Assembly (NCBI GenBank): GCA_022711655.1
Contig: JAKLEM010000016.1
Coordinates: 1-38,584, forward strand
Direction of reading: 5' to 3'
Source of the DNA: Candidatus Auribacterota bacterium
GTDB taxonomy: Bacteria; Auribacterota; Ancaeobacteria; Ancaeobacterales; Ancaeobacteraceae
Length of the DNA stretch: 38,584 nt
The notes under the pieces were generated by a model. The model saw only the letters and a list, made by a program, of their open reading frames with translations. It was not told the origin of the DNA and made no database searches. This document shows positions 26,542 through 33,105 of the stretch, piece after piece. Position 1 is the stretch's first letter. The number at the start of each line of letters is the position of its first letter. Position numbers and translations under genes: made by a program.

Positions 26542-27275
26542 GCGCGAGCCCGCGGCCATCTTTTTCAGTCCTGTATGAGGACGACCATTTTATCGCGGTC
26601 GACAAGCCGGCCGGGATGATCGTCGTCGAGGACCGCTGGGATAAGGGGAAGCAGACGCTCAGGGGGGCGGTCCAGGCGGCGCTGGGGACGGGAAAGGTGT
26701 GGACAGTCCATCGTATCGACAAGGACACGACCGGCGTTGTCCTGTTCGCGAAAGACGCCGAGGCCCACCGCTACGCCAACGGGCTTTTTATGGAGCGGCG
26801 CGTCACCAAGGAATATGAGGCCGTCGTCAGGGGCGTCATCGCGTGCGACAGCGGCGTCATCGATGAGCCGATCAAGGAAGACCTGTTCCAGCCGGGGCGC
26901 GTCATTATCCACCGGACCGGCAAGCCGTCGGTGACCTCGTTCACGGTCCTCGAGCGGTTCCGCTCTTTTACCTATATCTGCGCCTGTCCGCAGTCGGGCC
27001 GGATGCATCAGATACGGGCGCATATGACGTCGTACGGGCATCCGCTTGCGGTCGATCCGCTGTACGGCGGCGGCTCGATGATCCGGCTGTCGGAACTAAA
27101 AAAAGATTACAAGCGCAAGAAAGGCGGGCCTGAAAAGCCGCTGATCGAGCGGCTGACGCTCCACGCGGCGCGCCTCTCCTTTACCGGCATGGACGGCCGC
27201 GAGATCGCGATCTCGTCCGAACTGCCGCACGACATGGCGCTCCTGCTGAAATACCTCAGGAAGGGGTCGCAGTGA
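26538..27275 (+). CDS. RluA-family pseudouridine synthase
   Basis: 245 aa from GTG 26538, which overlaps the folC stop (GTGA); an upstream extension of the frame runs inside folC and is discarded. It converts uridine to pseudouridine in rRNA or tRNA. The catalytic motif is VHRIDKDTTGVVLFAKD with the active Asp, followed by RRVTKEYEAVVRG and SGRMHQIRAHM, as in RluA/RluC/RluD. There is no S4 domain at the N-terminus, which begins straight at VLYEDDHFIAVDKPAG. The target site cannot be told. Confidence 0.92.
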   Translation: MSASPRPSFSVLYEDDHFIAVDKPAGMIVVEDRWDKGKQTLRGAVQAALGTGKVWTVHRIDKDTTGVVLFAKDAEAHRYANGLFMERRVTKEYEAVVRGVIACDSGVIDEPIKEDLFQPGRVIIHRTGKPSVTSFTVLERFRSFTYICACPQSGRMHQIRAHMTSYGHPLAVDPLYGGGSMIRLSELKKDYKRKKGGPEKPLIERLTLHAARLSFTGMDGREIAISSELPHDMALLLKYLRKGSQ

Positions 27276-27667
27276 AAACGCTGCTTGCCGAGCTCCGCAA
27301 GACCCGTTCGGTGAAGGCCGCGTTCCTAATCTTCATCGGATGGATCCTCTCGCCGTTCACTTTCTGGAACGACGCGCTGGTCAATATTCCGATCGCGTAT
27401 TTCTGCGCCAGCGTGGTCGCGCTCCTTTCAGAGAAGCTGTTCTTCGTGTCGTTCCTGGCGGCCTACTGGCTGACGAACATTGTCGGCGTCGTCATGATGG
27501 GCGAGGGGATCAGGAGCCTGATGGCGGAAAAGAAGATCGGCCGGCATCCCGTCGTCGTTTCATTGATAACGACGGCTGTCTACACCGTGGCGGTTACCTG
27601 CCTGTTCTATGCCGGGATGCTCCGGCCGATAGACTTCTCAGTTGTCGGCCGGCTGTTTCATCGCTGA
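27272..27667 (+). CDS. Small membrane protein of unknown function
   Basis: 131 aa. Three or four hydrophobic segments are visible (AAFLIFIGWILSPF, IPIAYFCASVVALL, FFVSFLAAYWLTNIVGVVMM, VSLITTAVYTVAVTCLF). I do not recognise a family. GTG 27272 overlaps the previous stop (GTGA) and has AAGGGG at a good distance, so it is translated with the pseudouridine synthase gene. Its last 30 bases overlap the convergent murJ end. Confidence 0.7.
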   Translation: MKTLLAELRKTRSVKAAFLIFIGWILSPFTFWNDALVNIPIAYFCASVVALLSEKLFFVSFLAAYWLTNIVGVVMMGEGIRSLMAEKKIGRHPVVVSLITTAVYTVAVTCLFYAGMLRPIDFSVVGRLFHR

Positions 27668-29209
27668 GCGGAACCGCACGATCTCCCGCATTTCGCTGCA
27701 GCCGAAAATGTATGAACAAACGCCGAAGGTCGCGATGCCGGCCACGATCGCGCACAGCAGCGACCCGGCCTGCGCGACGAGCCGCGTATGGCCGTAGAAG
27801 CCCGTCAGCCTGATCACCGCGACGCTGACAAAGGCCATGATCAGCGACGCCGCGCCTATCTTCGCGATCGACACGAGGATGCTCCGCAACTCCAGCCTGC
27901 CGTAGCGCTTCCTGAAGATATAGAGCAGCTGTATAACGTTCACGGCCGACGCGACGGACATCGCGAGGGCGATGCCGCCCTGGCGCAGCGGCTTCATGAG
28001 GATGAGCGACAGGGCTATATTCACGCCGAGGGCGATCCATGCGGCCTTGACCGGCGTCTTCATATCGTGAAGCGAATAGAAGGCGGGCGCAACGACCTTG
28101 ATCGCGGCGATGAAGAAGAGCCCGAACGAGAAAAAGAGCAGCGCGAAAGCGGTGCTTTCGGTGTCAGCCGCGGTGAACTTTCCGTGCTGGAAGAGCACCT
28201 TGATGATCGGCACCCGCAGGGCGATCAGGCCCGCGGCCGCGGGGATCGTCTCGAACGACACCATCCGCAGAGAAAAAGAGAGCAGCCCCTTCAGCCCCCG
28301 CATGTCGTCGGCCGCGGCGCGTTTCGACATCTCGGGCAGGATGACGATAGACAGCGAGATCACGAACACTCCGAGCACCAGCTCCATCACGCGGTCGGAA
28401 TAATAGAGGCTCGATACGGCGCCCTGCGCGAGGAACGAGGCGAGCAGCGATCCGAAAAGCAGCTCTATCTGCGTGACGCCGATGCCGAAGATGCCCGGGA
28501 CGATGAGCTGGCCGACCTTCCTGACCGCCGGGTGCTTGAATGAGATGCCGAAGCGGAACGTCATCCCGTTCTTCCTGAGGAGCGGGATCTGGACGGCGAC
28601 CTGCAATACGCCGCCTGCCAGCGCGCCGATCGCGGTCGCGACCGCAGGTTCCTCGAAGAGAGGCGATAACAGCAGCGTGCAGCCGATGATCGAGAGGTTC
28701 AGCAGTACCGGCGTGAACGAGGGGATGCCGAAGTAGCCCAGGGAGTTCAGTATCGCCATCGCCAGCGCGGCAAGGCCGATACAGAGGATGTACGGCGCGA
28801 GTATCCGGTTCAGCAGCACGGTGAGGGCGGTCTTGCCCGCGACGCTGTCGAAGCCGGGCGCCATGACCTTCACGATCAACGGCGAGAAGACGATGCCGAC
28901 GACCGTGATGACGGCGAGGATCAGCGACAGGGTATAGAACATCTTATTGGCGAAGTCCCAGACCTCCTCTTTCGAGTGGTCGGTCTTGTATTTGGTGAAG
29001 ACGGGGATGAAGGCAGCGGTCATCGATCCCTCGGCGACGAGACGGCGCAGGAGGTTGGCGATCCGGAAGGCGACGGTGAAGGCGTCCATGCTGAACCCCG
29101 CGCCCAGTATGGCTGCCAGCGTCGCGTCTCGCACATACCCGCAGACGCGGGAAACCGCCGTCATAAGGCTGACCGTCAGCGCGGATCGTACGATCTTTTT
29201 CTTACTCAT
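27638..29209 (-). CDS. murJ: Lipid II flippase MurJ (MviN)
   Basis: 523 aa, about 14 membrane segments of the MOP superfamily. It flips the peptidoglycan precursor lipid II across the inner membrane. The N-terminus has the diagnostic SALTVSLMTAVSRVCGYVRDATLAAILGAG with the conserved Arg residues, then FRIANLLRRLVAEGSMTAAFIPVF. Later segments LYYSDRVMELVLGVFVISLSIVILPEMSK and FYSLHDMKTPVKAA also fit. The start overlaps the nudix gene by 8 bp, so the two form one operon. The 3' end overlaps the convergent membrane-protein gene by 30 bp with no terminator between them. Confidence 0.95.
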   Translation of the reverse strand: MSKKKIVRSALTVSLMTAVSRVCGYVRDATLAAILGAGFSMDAFTVAFRIANLLRRLVAEGSMTAAFIPVFTKYKTDHSKEEVWDFANKMFYTLSLILAVITVVGIVFSPLIVKVMAPGFDSVAGKTALTVLLNRILAPYILCIGLAALAMAILNSLGYFGIPSFTPVLLNLSIIGCTLLLSPLFEEPAVATAIGALAGGVLQVAVQIPLLRKNGMTFRFGISFKHPAVRKVGQLIVPGIFGIGVTQIELLFGSLLASFLAQGAVSSLYYSDRVMELVLGVFVISLSIVILPEMSKRAAADDMRGLKGLLSFSLRMVSFETIPAAAGLIALRVPIIKVLFQHGKFTAADTESTAFALLFFSFGLFFIAAIKVVAPAFYSLHDMKTPVKAAWIALGVNIALSLILMKPLRQGGIALAMSVASAVNVIQLLYIFRKRYGRLELRSILVSIAKIGAASLIMAFVSVAVIRLTGFYGHTRLVAQAGSLLCAIVAGIATFGVCSYIFGCSEMREIVRFRSAMKQPADN

Positions 29210-29738
29210 GGTGTTTTCCCAGGTAGCAGAGGATGCCGGCGATCGTTTTGCCGTCCTTGATGGTCCCGGATCGTATCATTTTCACGATCCTCTCCGGCTT
29301 CATCGGGACGACTTCGATCTGCTCGTCGGCTTCGGGGTTCGCCGCAGAGGCCGTGAGGCCGGTCGCGACGTAGATATCTATCATTTCAGACGAATAGCCG
29401 GGGACCGGATAAATCGTTACAAGCCGCTTGATCTTCCTCGCGCGGTAACCCGTTTCTTCCGCGAGCTCTCGCCTGACGCAGACGGCAAGCCTTTCGCCTT
29501 TCTCCCGGGTCCCGGCCGGTATTTCGCAGAGCACCTGCTCGATCGCCTTGCGGAATTGCCTGATCAGGACGATGCGCCCGTCGTCGAGCACCGGGACGAC
29601 AGCGACGGCGCCCGGGTGGCTGATCAGGTCCCGCACCGCCCGGCGTCCGCCGGGGAGGACCACCTGGTGTCGCTGGACGCCGAACACCTTCCCGCGGAAA
29701 ACCGTTCTCTTGCTGACTGTCCGTTCGTACATTGGCAT
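29202..29738 (-). CDS. Nudix hydrolase (ADP-ribose pyrophosphatase-like)
   Basis: 178 aa. The Nudix box spans residues 76-98 (G76-x5-E82-x7-R90-E91-L-x-E94-E95-x-G97), which binds Mg2+ for cleavage of nucleoside diphosphate-X compounds. Preceding sequence VPVLDDGRIVLIRQFR and the EIPAG segment are typical of ADP-ribose pyrophosphatases (NudF group). ATG 29738 or ATG 29732 could be the start; neither has a clear Shine-Dalgarno sequence. It overlaps murJ by 8 bp. A large folded element (29758-29919) lies just upstream in its probable leader. Confidence 0.9.
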   Translation of the reverse strand: MPMYERTVSKRTVFRGKVFGVQRHQVVLPGGRRAVRDLISHPGAVAVVPVLDDGRIVLIRQFRKAIEQVLCEIPAGTREKGERLAVCVRRELAEETGYRARKIKRLVTIYPVPGYSSEMIDIYVATGLTASAANPEADEQIEVVPMKPERIVKMIRSGTIKDGKTIAGILCYLGKHHE

Positions 29739-29757
29739 AGGTACATCGTCATTTGAG

Positions 29758-29919
29758 TTAGCGGCGGACGGGGAGTTCGTGTGTCAGCACGTTGACAATT
29801 CGAGCGGGCACGGTGTCCCACCCGAAGGGTGGGACGAGCGAGAATTGTCGCCGAGCGAGATTTTCCTCGCTGGGGAAAATCTCGCGATGCTGACGCACGA
29901 ATTCCCCGTCTGCCGCTAG
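29758..29919. other. 162-nt three-way-junction inverted-repeat element
   Basis: Closing stem: 29758-29789 pairs with 29888-29919, 32 consecutive pairs on the plus strand including four G-U pairs (at 29758, 29766, 29775, 29782) and no mismatch. Inside are two hairpins. Hairpin A pairs 29793-29801 with 29842-29850, then after an internal loop 29814-29823 with 29827-29836 around a GAA triloop. Hairpin B pairs 29855-29867 with 29873-29885. Only 2-4 nt link the arms. A TA dinucleotide sits at each end (29759-29760 and 29917-29918). No coding sequence is evident. It may be a structured leader RNA of the minus-strand nudix-murJ operon, a plus-strand RNA, or a MITE. No second copy is seen in the window. 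Confidence 0.85.
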
Positions 29920-29933
29920 AGCACGTTAAGCGA

Positions 29934-29977
29934 TGCTGAAAGAGTGCCGCCTTGGCACCCGCTGCCTGCACTCAGCA
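29934..29977. other. Second folded segment beside the three-way junction
   Basis: TGCTGA (29934-29939) pairs with TCAGCA (29972-29977) and GTGC (29944-29947) with GCAC (29968-29971). The interior offers two competing small hairpins, GTGCC/GGCAC (29944-29948 with 29954-29958) or GGCA/TGCC (29954-29957 with 29963-29966). It fills most of the gap between the larger element and the divergent promoters. Confidence 0.45.
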
Positions 29978-29988
29978 AATGCTCCAGG

Positions 29989-30017
29989 ACTATAGAGGAA
30001 TTATCTTGATTTTGCAA
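29989..30017 (-). promoter_or_regulatory. Candidate promoter of the nudix-murJ operon
   Basis: Minus strand: -35 TTGCAA (30012-30017), 17-nt spacer, -10 TATAGT (29989-29994). The transcript would start near 29982, giving a leader of about 244 nt that contains both folded elements. Its -35 box directly abuts the -35 box of the plus-strand promoter. Confidence 0.55.
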
Positions 30018-30034
30018 GGGATATGCGCTATAAA
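30006..30034 (+). promoter_or_regulatory. Promoter of the DUF1571 gene, abutting the start codon
   Basis: -35 TTGATT (30006-30011), 17-nt spacer, -10 TATAAA (30029-30034). ATG 30043 follows after only 8 nt, and no Shine-Dalgarno sequence fits in that space, implying a leaderless mRNA. Confidence 0.65.
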
Positions 30035-30042
30035 GCAGGGCT

Positions 30043-30708
30043 ATGAAGCACATGATTCGAGCAGTAGTTGTCGTCGGGATGCTCTGCGGCGGCGCGTTCT
30101 CACAGGACGCAGTCGACCCGATCGAACTTATCCGCCAGACAGACGCGCAGTTCCAGCAGGTGCGCTCCTATACCTGCAAGGCGACAAGTATCTGTAAGAC
30201 CTATCACGGCAAGAAAGTCTCGACCTATCAGGACGTCGTCGAATATTCGTTCCAGAAACCGAAAAGCATCAAGATGAAGTGGCTTGCCCCGTGGAACATC
30301 AGGGGGCAGGTGGCGATCTATTCCGACGAGCAGCTGAAGGTCCATCTGAATTTCCTGCCGATGCCGATGAGCATCGACCCGAACGGCAAGGTCGCGAAAG
30401 ACGCAGGCGGCAACCGCATCTACAACACCGACTTCGGCGCGGTGATCAGGCAGATCATGGATATCAAGAAGGATATCCCCGAAACGGAAGTGACCTATCT
30501 GGGTATCGTCCAGTCAAATGGCAGGCAGGTCGACAAGGTCTCGCTCAGGAACCATGAAGGGTTGGTCTACTATTTCGTGGACCGCGAGCTTCTTCTCCCC
30601 GTCGCGATCGAGCAGTATACGCCCGAGATGCAGCTCGTCACGGCCGCTTATTTCGAGGACCTCAAGGTGAACGTCGCGATGTCGCCGTACGAGTTTGTCC
30701 AGGATTGA
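30043..30708 (+). CDS. DUF1571-family secreted protein (LolA-like fold suspected)
   Basis: 221 aa. A signal peptide ends near residue 20 (VVVVGMLCGGAFSQ). The mature part has DPIELIRQTDAQFQQVRSYTCKATSI, then YSFQKPKSIKMKWLAPWNIRGQVAIY, DFGAVIRQIMDI and LLPVAIEQYTPEMQL, which match DUF1571 proteins. Their layout (a curved beta sheet lined by hydrophobic residues) resembles LolA/LppX-type lipid or lipoprotein carriers, so a periplasmic lipid-binding role is possible but unproven. It stands alone and is convergent with panD. Confidence 0.75.
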   Translation: MKHMIRAVVVVGMLCGGAFSQDAVDPIELIRQTDAQFQQVRSYTCKATSICKTYHGKKVSTYQDVVEYSFQKPKSIKMKWLAPWNIRGQVAIYSDEQLKVHLNFLPMPMSIDPNGKVAKDAGGNRIYNTDFGAVIRQIMDIKKDIPETEVTYLGIVQSNGRQVDKVSLRNHEGLVYYFVDRELLLPVAIEQYTPEMQLVTAAYFEDLKVNVAMSPYEFVQD

Positions 30709-30749
30709 TCCGGATCAGTACGCCGTTCTGAATTCCCGCCCTGTCCGCG

Positions 30750-31097
30750 CTACACGATATTGTTGTTCTTATCCATCCGGACGACGGTCGGCTTGAACTT
30801 CTTGTACTGCTGTTCGGTGAGATGGACGAACGTGAGGATGATCACGGGGTCGCCTTTTTGCCCGAGGTGCGCGGTGGCGCCGTTCAGGCAGAACGTCTTG
30901 GACCCTTTGGGCCCTTTGATCGCGTATGTCTCGAAGCGCTCGCCGTTCGCCAGGTTGGCCACGAGCACTTTCTCGTAGGGCAGTATCTTCGCAGCCCGCA
31001 TGATCTCTTCGTCGATCGTGATGCTACCGTCGTAGTCGATGTGCGAGTCGGTCACGATCGCGCGGTGAATCTTAGATTTAAGTATGGTCAATAGCAT
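30750..31097 (-). CDS. panD: Aspartate 1-decarboxylase (pyruvoyl-dependent)
   Basis: 115 aa from ATG 31097, with GGAGG upstream; a longer frame to 31127 is not needed. It makes beta-alanine for pantothenate and coenzyme A. The self-cleavage site Gly24-Ser25 (DYDGSITID) gives the pyruvoyl group. Lys9, Arg54, Thr57 and Tyr58 are at the positions expected from the E. coli enzyme. Asn-rich end KNNNIV is unremarkable. No other pantothenate gene is in the window, and no good promoter was found, so it may be read through from the upstream DUF3307 gene. Confidence 0.95.
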   Translation of the reverse strand: MLLTILKSKIHRAIVTDSHIDYDGSITIDEEIMRAAKILPYEKVLVANLANGERFETYAIKGPKGSKTFCLNGATAHLGQKGDPVIILTFVHLTEQQYKKFKPTVVRMDKNNNIV

Positions 31098-31175
31098 CGG
31101 TTCCTCCAGGCACGTATAGTAACACAATCGGAGGTTCGAGGAAAATATTTTTACGAGCGGCGGTTATCCGCCGTT

Positions 31176-31916
31176 TCATTGCAGGAAGAGGAAGGAGATG
31201 CCGCACGCCATCCCTATGACGACGTTCAGCGCGATGTCGGACACGGAAAGGAACTGGGCCCTGCCCCTCTCGTCGCTGATCGAAATCGCCGCGACCGGTT
31301 TTCTCAGGAGGACGACTGCGGGGATGAACAGCAGGGAAAGTCCGGAGATCAGCGTCGCGTTGAAAACGACGAAGCGTTCGAACAGCTTGTAATAAGCGGC
31401 CGTTTTTGATTTTTCCGCCTGGGCGAGGTCGGGGAGAAACGATATCCTGAAGGTGTCGACCGTATAACCTGACGCGAATATCGCGATGACGAAGAAGATC
31501 GCGTAGAGGATCGCGGCGTTGTCGCCGTACACCTGCGCCCACCAGTGCGGGGCGTGCGAGATGTACTGCGCGTTATGCAGCGATGGGATCAAAAAGCACG
31601 CAAAGGATATGGTCGCTATGTGGGCAACCTGATCGGCGATAAAACCGAAGAAGATCCATCTGCTGGTGATGCGATCATTCAGGAGTAATTTCGCGCAATC
31701 GATGATATAATGGCCGACGCCTATAAAGAGGAGGGCTGCCCAGGCCTCCGGTTTCCCGAGGAAAGGCGCGACGCAGGCAGCCGACACGCAGAAAATGACC
31801 AGCGCATGCAGCACCTGCCCCGACTGGCCTTTTATCTTCAGGCGGTAAATCTCGTCCGTCTGAAGCGGAAAGTCTGCTATAAAGTGAGCGAGGATCAACC
31901 GGAGAAAAATAAACAT
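31176..31916 (-). CDS. DUF3307 membrane protein
   Basis: 246 aa with about six hydrophobic segments. The N-terminal region ILAHFIADFPLQTDEIYRLK, LHALVIF and the HYIIDCAKLLL segment match DUF3307, a family of unknown function whose conserved His/Asp/Gln residues may bind metal. The start ATG 31916 has no Shine-Dalgarno sequence and lies 11 nt after a near-consensus -10 box. Divergent from the AEC transporter gene. It runs toward panD with a 78-bp gap that contains a 6-bp GC hairpin (31158-31173) but no T run. Confidence 0.75.
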   Translation of the reverse strand: MFIFLRLILAHFIADFPLQTDEIYRLKIKGQSGQVLHALVIFCVSAACVAPFLGKPEAWAALLFIGVGHYIIDCAKLLLNDRITSRWIFFGFIADQVAHIATISFACFLIPSLHNAQYISHAPHWWAQVYGDNAAILYAIFFVIAIFASGYTVDTFRISFLPDLAQAEKSKTAAYYKLFERFVVFNATLISGLSLLFIPAVVLLRKPVAAISISDERGRAQFLSVSDIALNVVIGMACGISFLFLQ

Positions 31917-31927
31917 AAGTTAGAGAT

Positions 31928-31956
31928 AGTATAGTTATAAGTTGCGTAATTGTCAA
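31928..31956 (-). promoter_or_regulatory. Near-consensus promoter of the DUF3307 gene
   Basis: Minus strand: -35 TTGACA (31951-31956), 17-nt spacer, -10 TATACT (31928-31933). The start codon follows after 11 nt, leaving a leader of only about 4 nt. This is the best sigma-70-type match in the window. Confidence 0.75.
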
Positions 31957-31981
31957 CATATAAAGATAAAGAGCACCGCAC

Positions 31982-32911
31982 ATGTTCTTGAATGTCATTT
32001 CCCGCCTCACGGTTGTTATCGCCCTCATCGGGGTCGGCTTCGTGCTTGATAAGCGCCGCATCGTATCGCGCGAGGCGCTGCAAAGCCTCGGCACCATAGT
32101 GATAAACGTCATGATGCCCGCGCTGATCTTTTCGGCGATGATGACGCAGATGAACCGGGAGAGCATCATGGCCGGATGGGCGCTGCCTCTCCTGGGCGCG
32201 ATGACGTTCGGCATGGGCGCGGTTGTCGGATGGGCGCTGTCGAAGGCGATGCGGATATCCGACCATGAGAAAAAGAACACGGTCATCTATCTGCTCACCA
32301 TAAACAACTACGGGTACCTGACGCTGCCGGTAGCCTATATGCTATTCGGCGAGCGCGGCATCGCTCTTCTGTTCCTGCACAACCTCGGCTGTCATCTGGT
32401 TTTCTGGACATACGGTGTCTGGTTGTTGTCCGGCGGGAAGTTCTCTCTGGAATCCCTCAGGCCGCTCGTTAATTTCCCGCTGATAACGCTGCTGGTAAGC
32501 ATTGCTCTTCCGCTGGCCGGCGCACAGCGGTATGTGCCGCAGCTCGTCGTCGAGATATGCGACATACTCGGTAAAGGAGCTATCCCGCTGATCATGCTCG
32601 TTATCGGGTCGACGCTCGCCGAGATCGAGTTTAGGCGGGACTTCTTCAACGCCGAACTCGCGTGGATTACCGTGTGCCGTTTGCTCGTGGTTCCCGTGAT
32701 CGTCATGCTGGTACTGGCCGTCCTGCCGATCAGCGCGCTGTACAGGAACATCGCCTGCGTTGTCGCTGTCATGCCCGCCGCATCGATCACGCCGCTCTTT
32801 ACCAAGACGTACGGCGGCGATACGTCGCTTGCCGTAAAGTGTGTCTTTATCACGACGCTGGCGAGCGCCGCTACCATGCCTGTTCTTTTATCGCTGTTTC
32901 TCAGCAAATGA
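31982..32911 (+). CDS. AEC-family (auxin efflux carrier/malate permease-like) transporter
   Basis: 309 aa, about ten membrane segments in two halves. Features of the AEC family: VVIALIGVGFVLDKRRIVSREALQSLGTIVINVMMPALIF at the start, the NNYGYLTLPVAYMLFGERG loop in the middle and MLVIGSTLAEIEF with a final VMPAASITPLFTKTYGGD segment. Members move small organic anions; the substrate here is unknown. Only a weak ribosome site (AAAGAG) precedes the ATG, and a poor promoter (TTGCGT, 17 nt, GATAAA ending at 31970) would leave a very short leader. Confidence 0.88.
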   Translation: MFLNVISRLTVVIALIGVGFVLDKRRIVSREALQSLGTIVINVMMPALIFSAMMTQMNRESIMAGWALPLLGAMTFGMGAVVGWALSKAMRISDHEKKNTVIYLLTINNYGYLTLPVAYMLFGERGIALLFLHNLGCHLVFWTYGVWLLSGGKFSLESLRPLVNFPLITLLVSIALPLAGAQRYVPQLVVEICDILGKGAIPLIMLVIGSTLAEIEFRRDFFNAELAWITVCRLLVVPVIVMLVLAVLPISALYRNIACVVAVMPAASITPLFTKTYGGDTSLAVKCVFITTLASAATMPVLLSLFLSK

Positions 32912-32927
32912 CGGAGGAGTTGTGCCT

Positions 32928-33059
32928 ATGCGATTCTACGCTCTGCTTGCGGTTCTTTTGTTCGGAATTGTATCGGCGTTCACGCTCTGCTCGTGCGACA
33001 GCATGGATACGATCAAGACGGATTCGGCTAGAAATCAGTACATAAGCCCTGCGTTCTGA
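32928..33059 (+). CDS. 43-residue lipoprotein
   Basis: A 43-aa frame with GGAGGAG eight bases before ATG 32928. The N-terminus MRFYALLAVLLFGIVSAFTLCSC is a signal peptide ending in a lipobox-like LCSC; the mature part would be only about 20 residues (DSMDTIKTDSARNQ). No family recognised. It follows the AEC transporter gene by 16 bp and precedes hisD. Small entericidin-like lipoproteins are comparable in size, but there is no sequence evidence linking them. Confidence 0.6.
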   Translation: MRFYALLAVLLFGIVSAFTLCSCDSMDTIKTDSARNQYISPAF

Positions 33060-33069
33060 TGGTTTTGTG

Positions 33070-33098
33070 TTGTTTAAGTCGCCGCATGGTGGTATAAA
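33070..33098 (+). promoter_or_regulatory. Promoter of the his operon, abutting the hisD start codon
   Basis: -35 TTGTTT (33070-33075), 17-nt spacer, -10 TATAAA (33093-33098) with TG one base upstream (extended -10). ATG 33106 follows after 7 nt, so transcription should begin at or next to the start codon. Confidence 0.65.
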
Positions 33099-33105
33099 TA
33101 CGTTC

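Noticed and set aside
30706-30717. 12-bp palindrome TGATCCGGATCA between the DUF1571 gene and panD, considered as a terminator.
   Set aside because: It has no loop or T run and overlaps the stop region; probably chance.
31158-31173. CGGCGG/CCGCCG hairpin downstream of the DUF3307 gene.
   Set aside because: The stem has only 6 bp and no T run in the gene's direction, so it is not called as a terminator.
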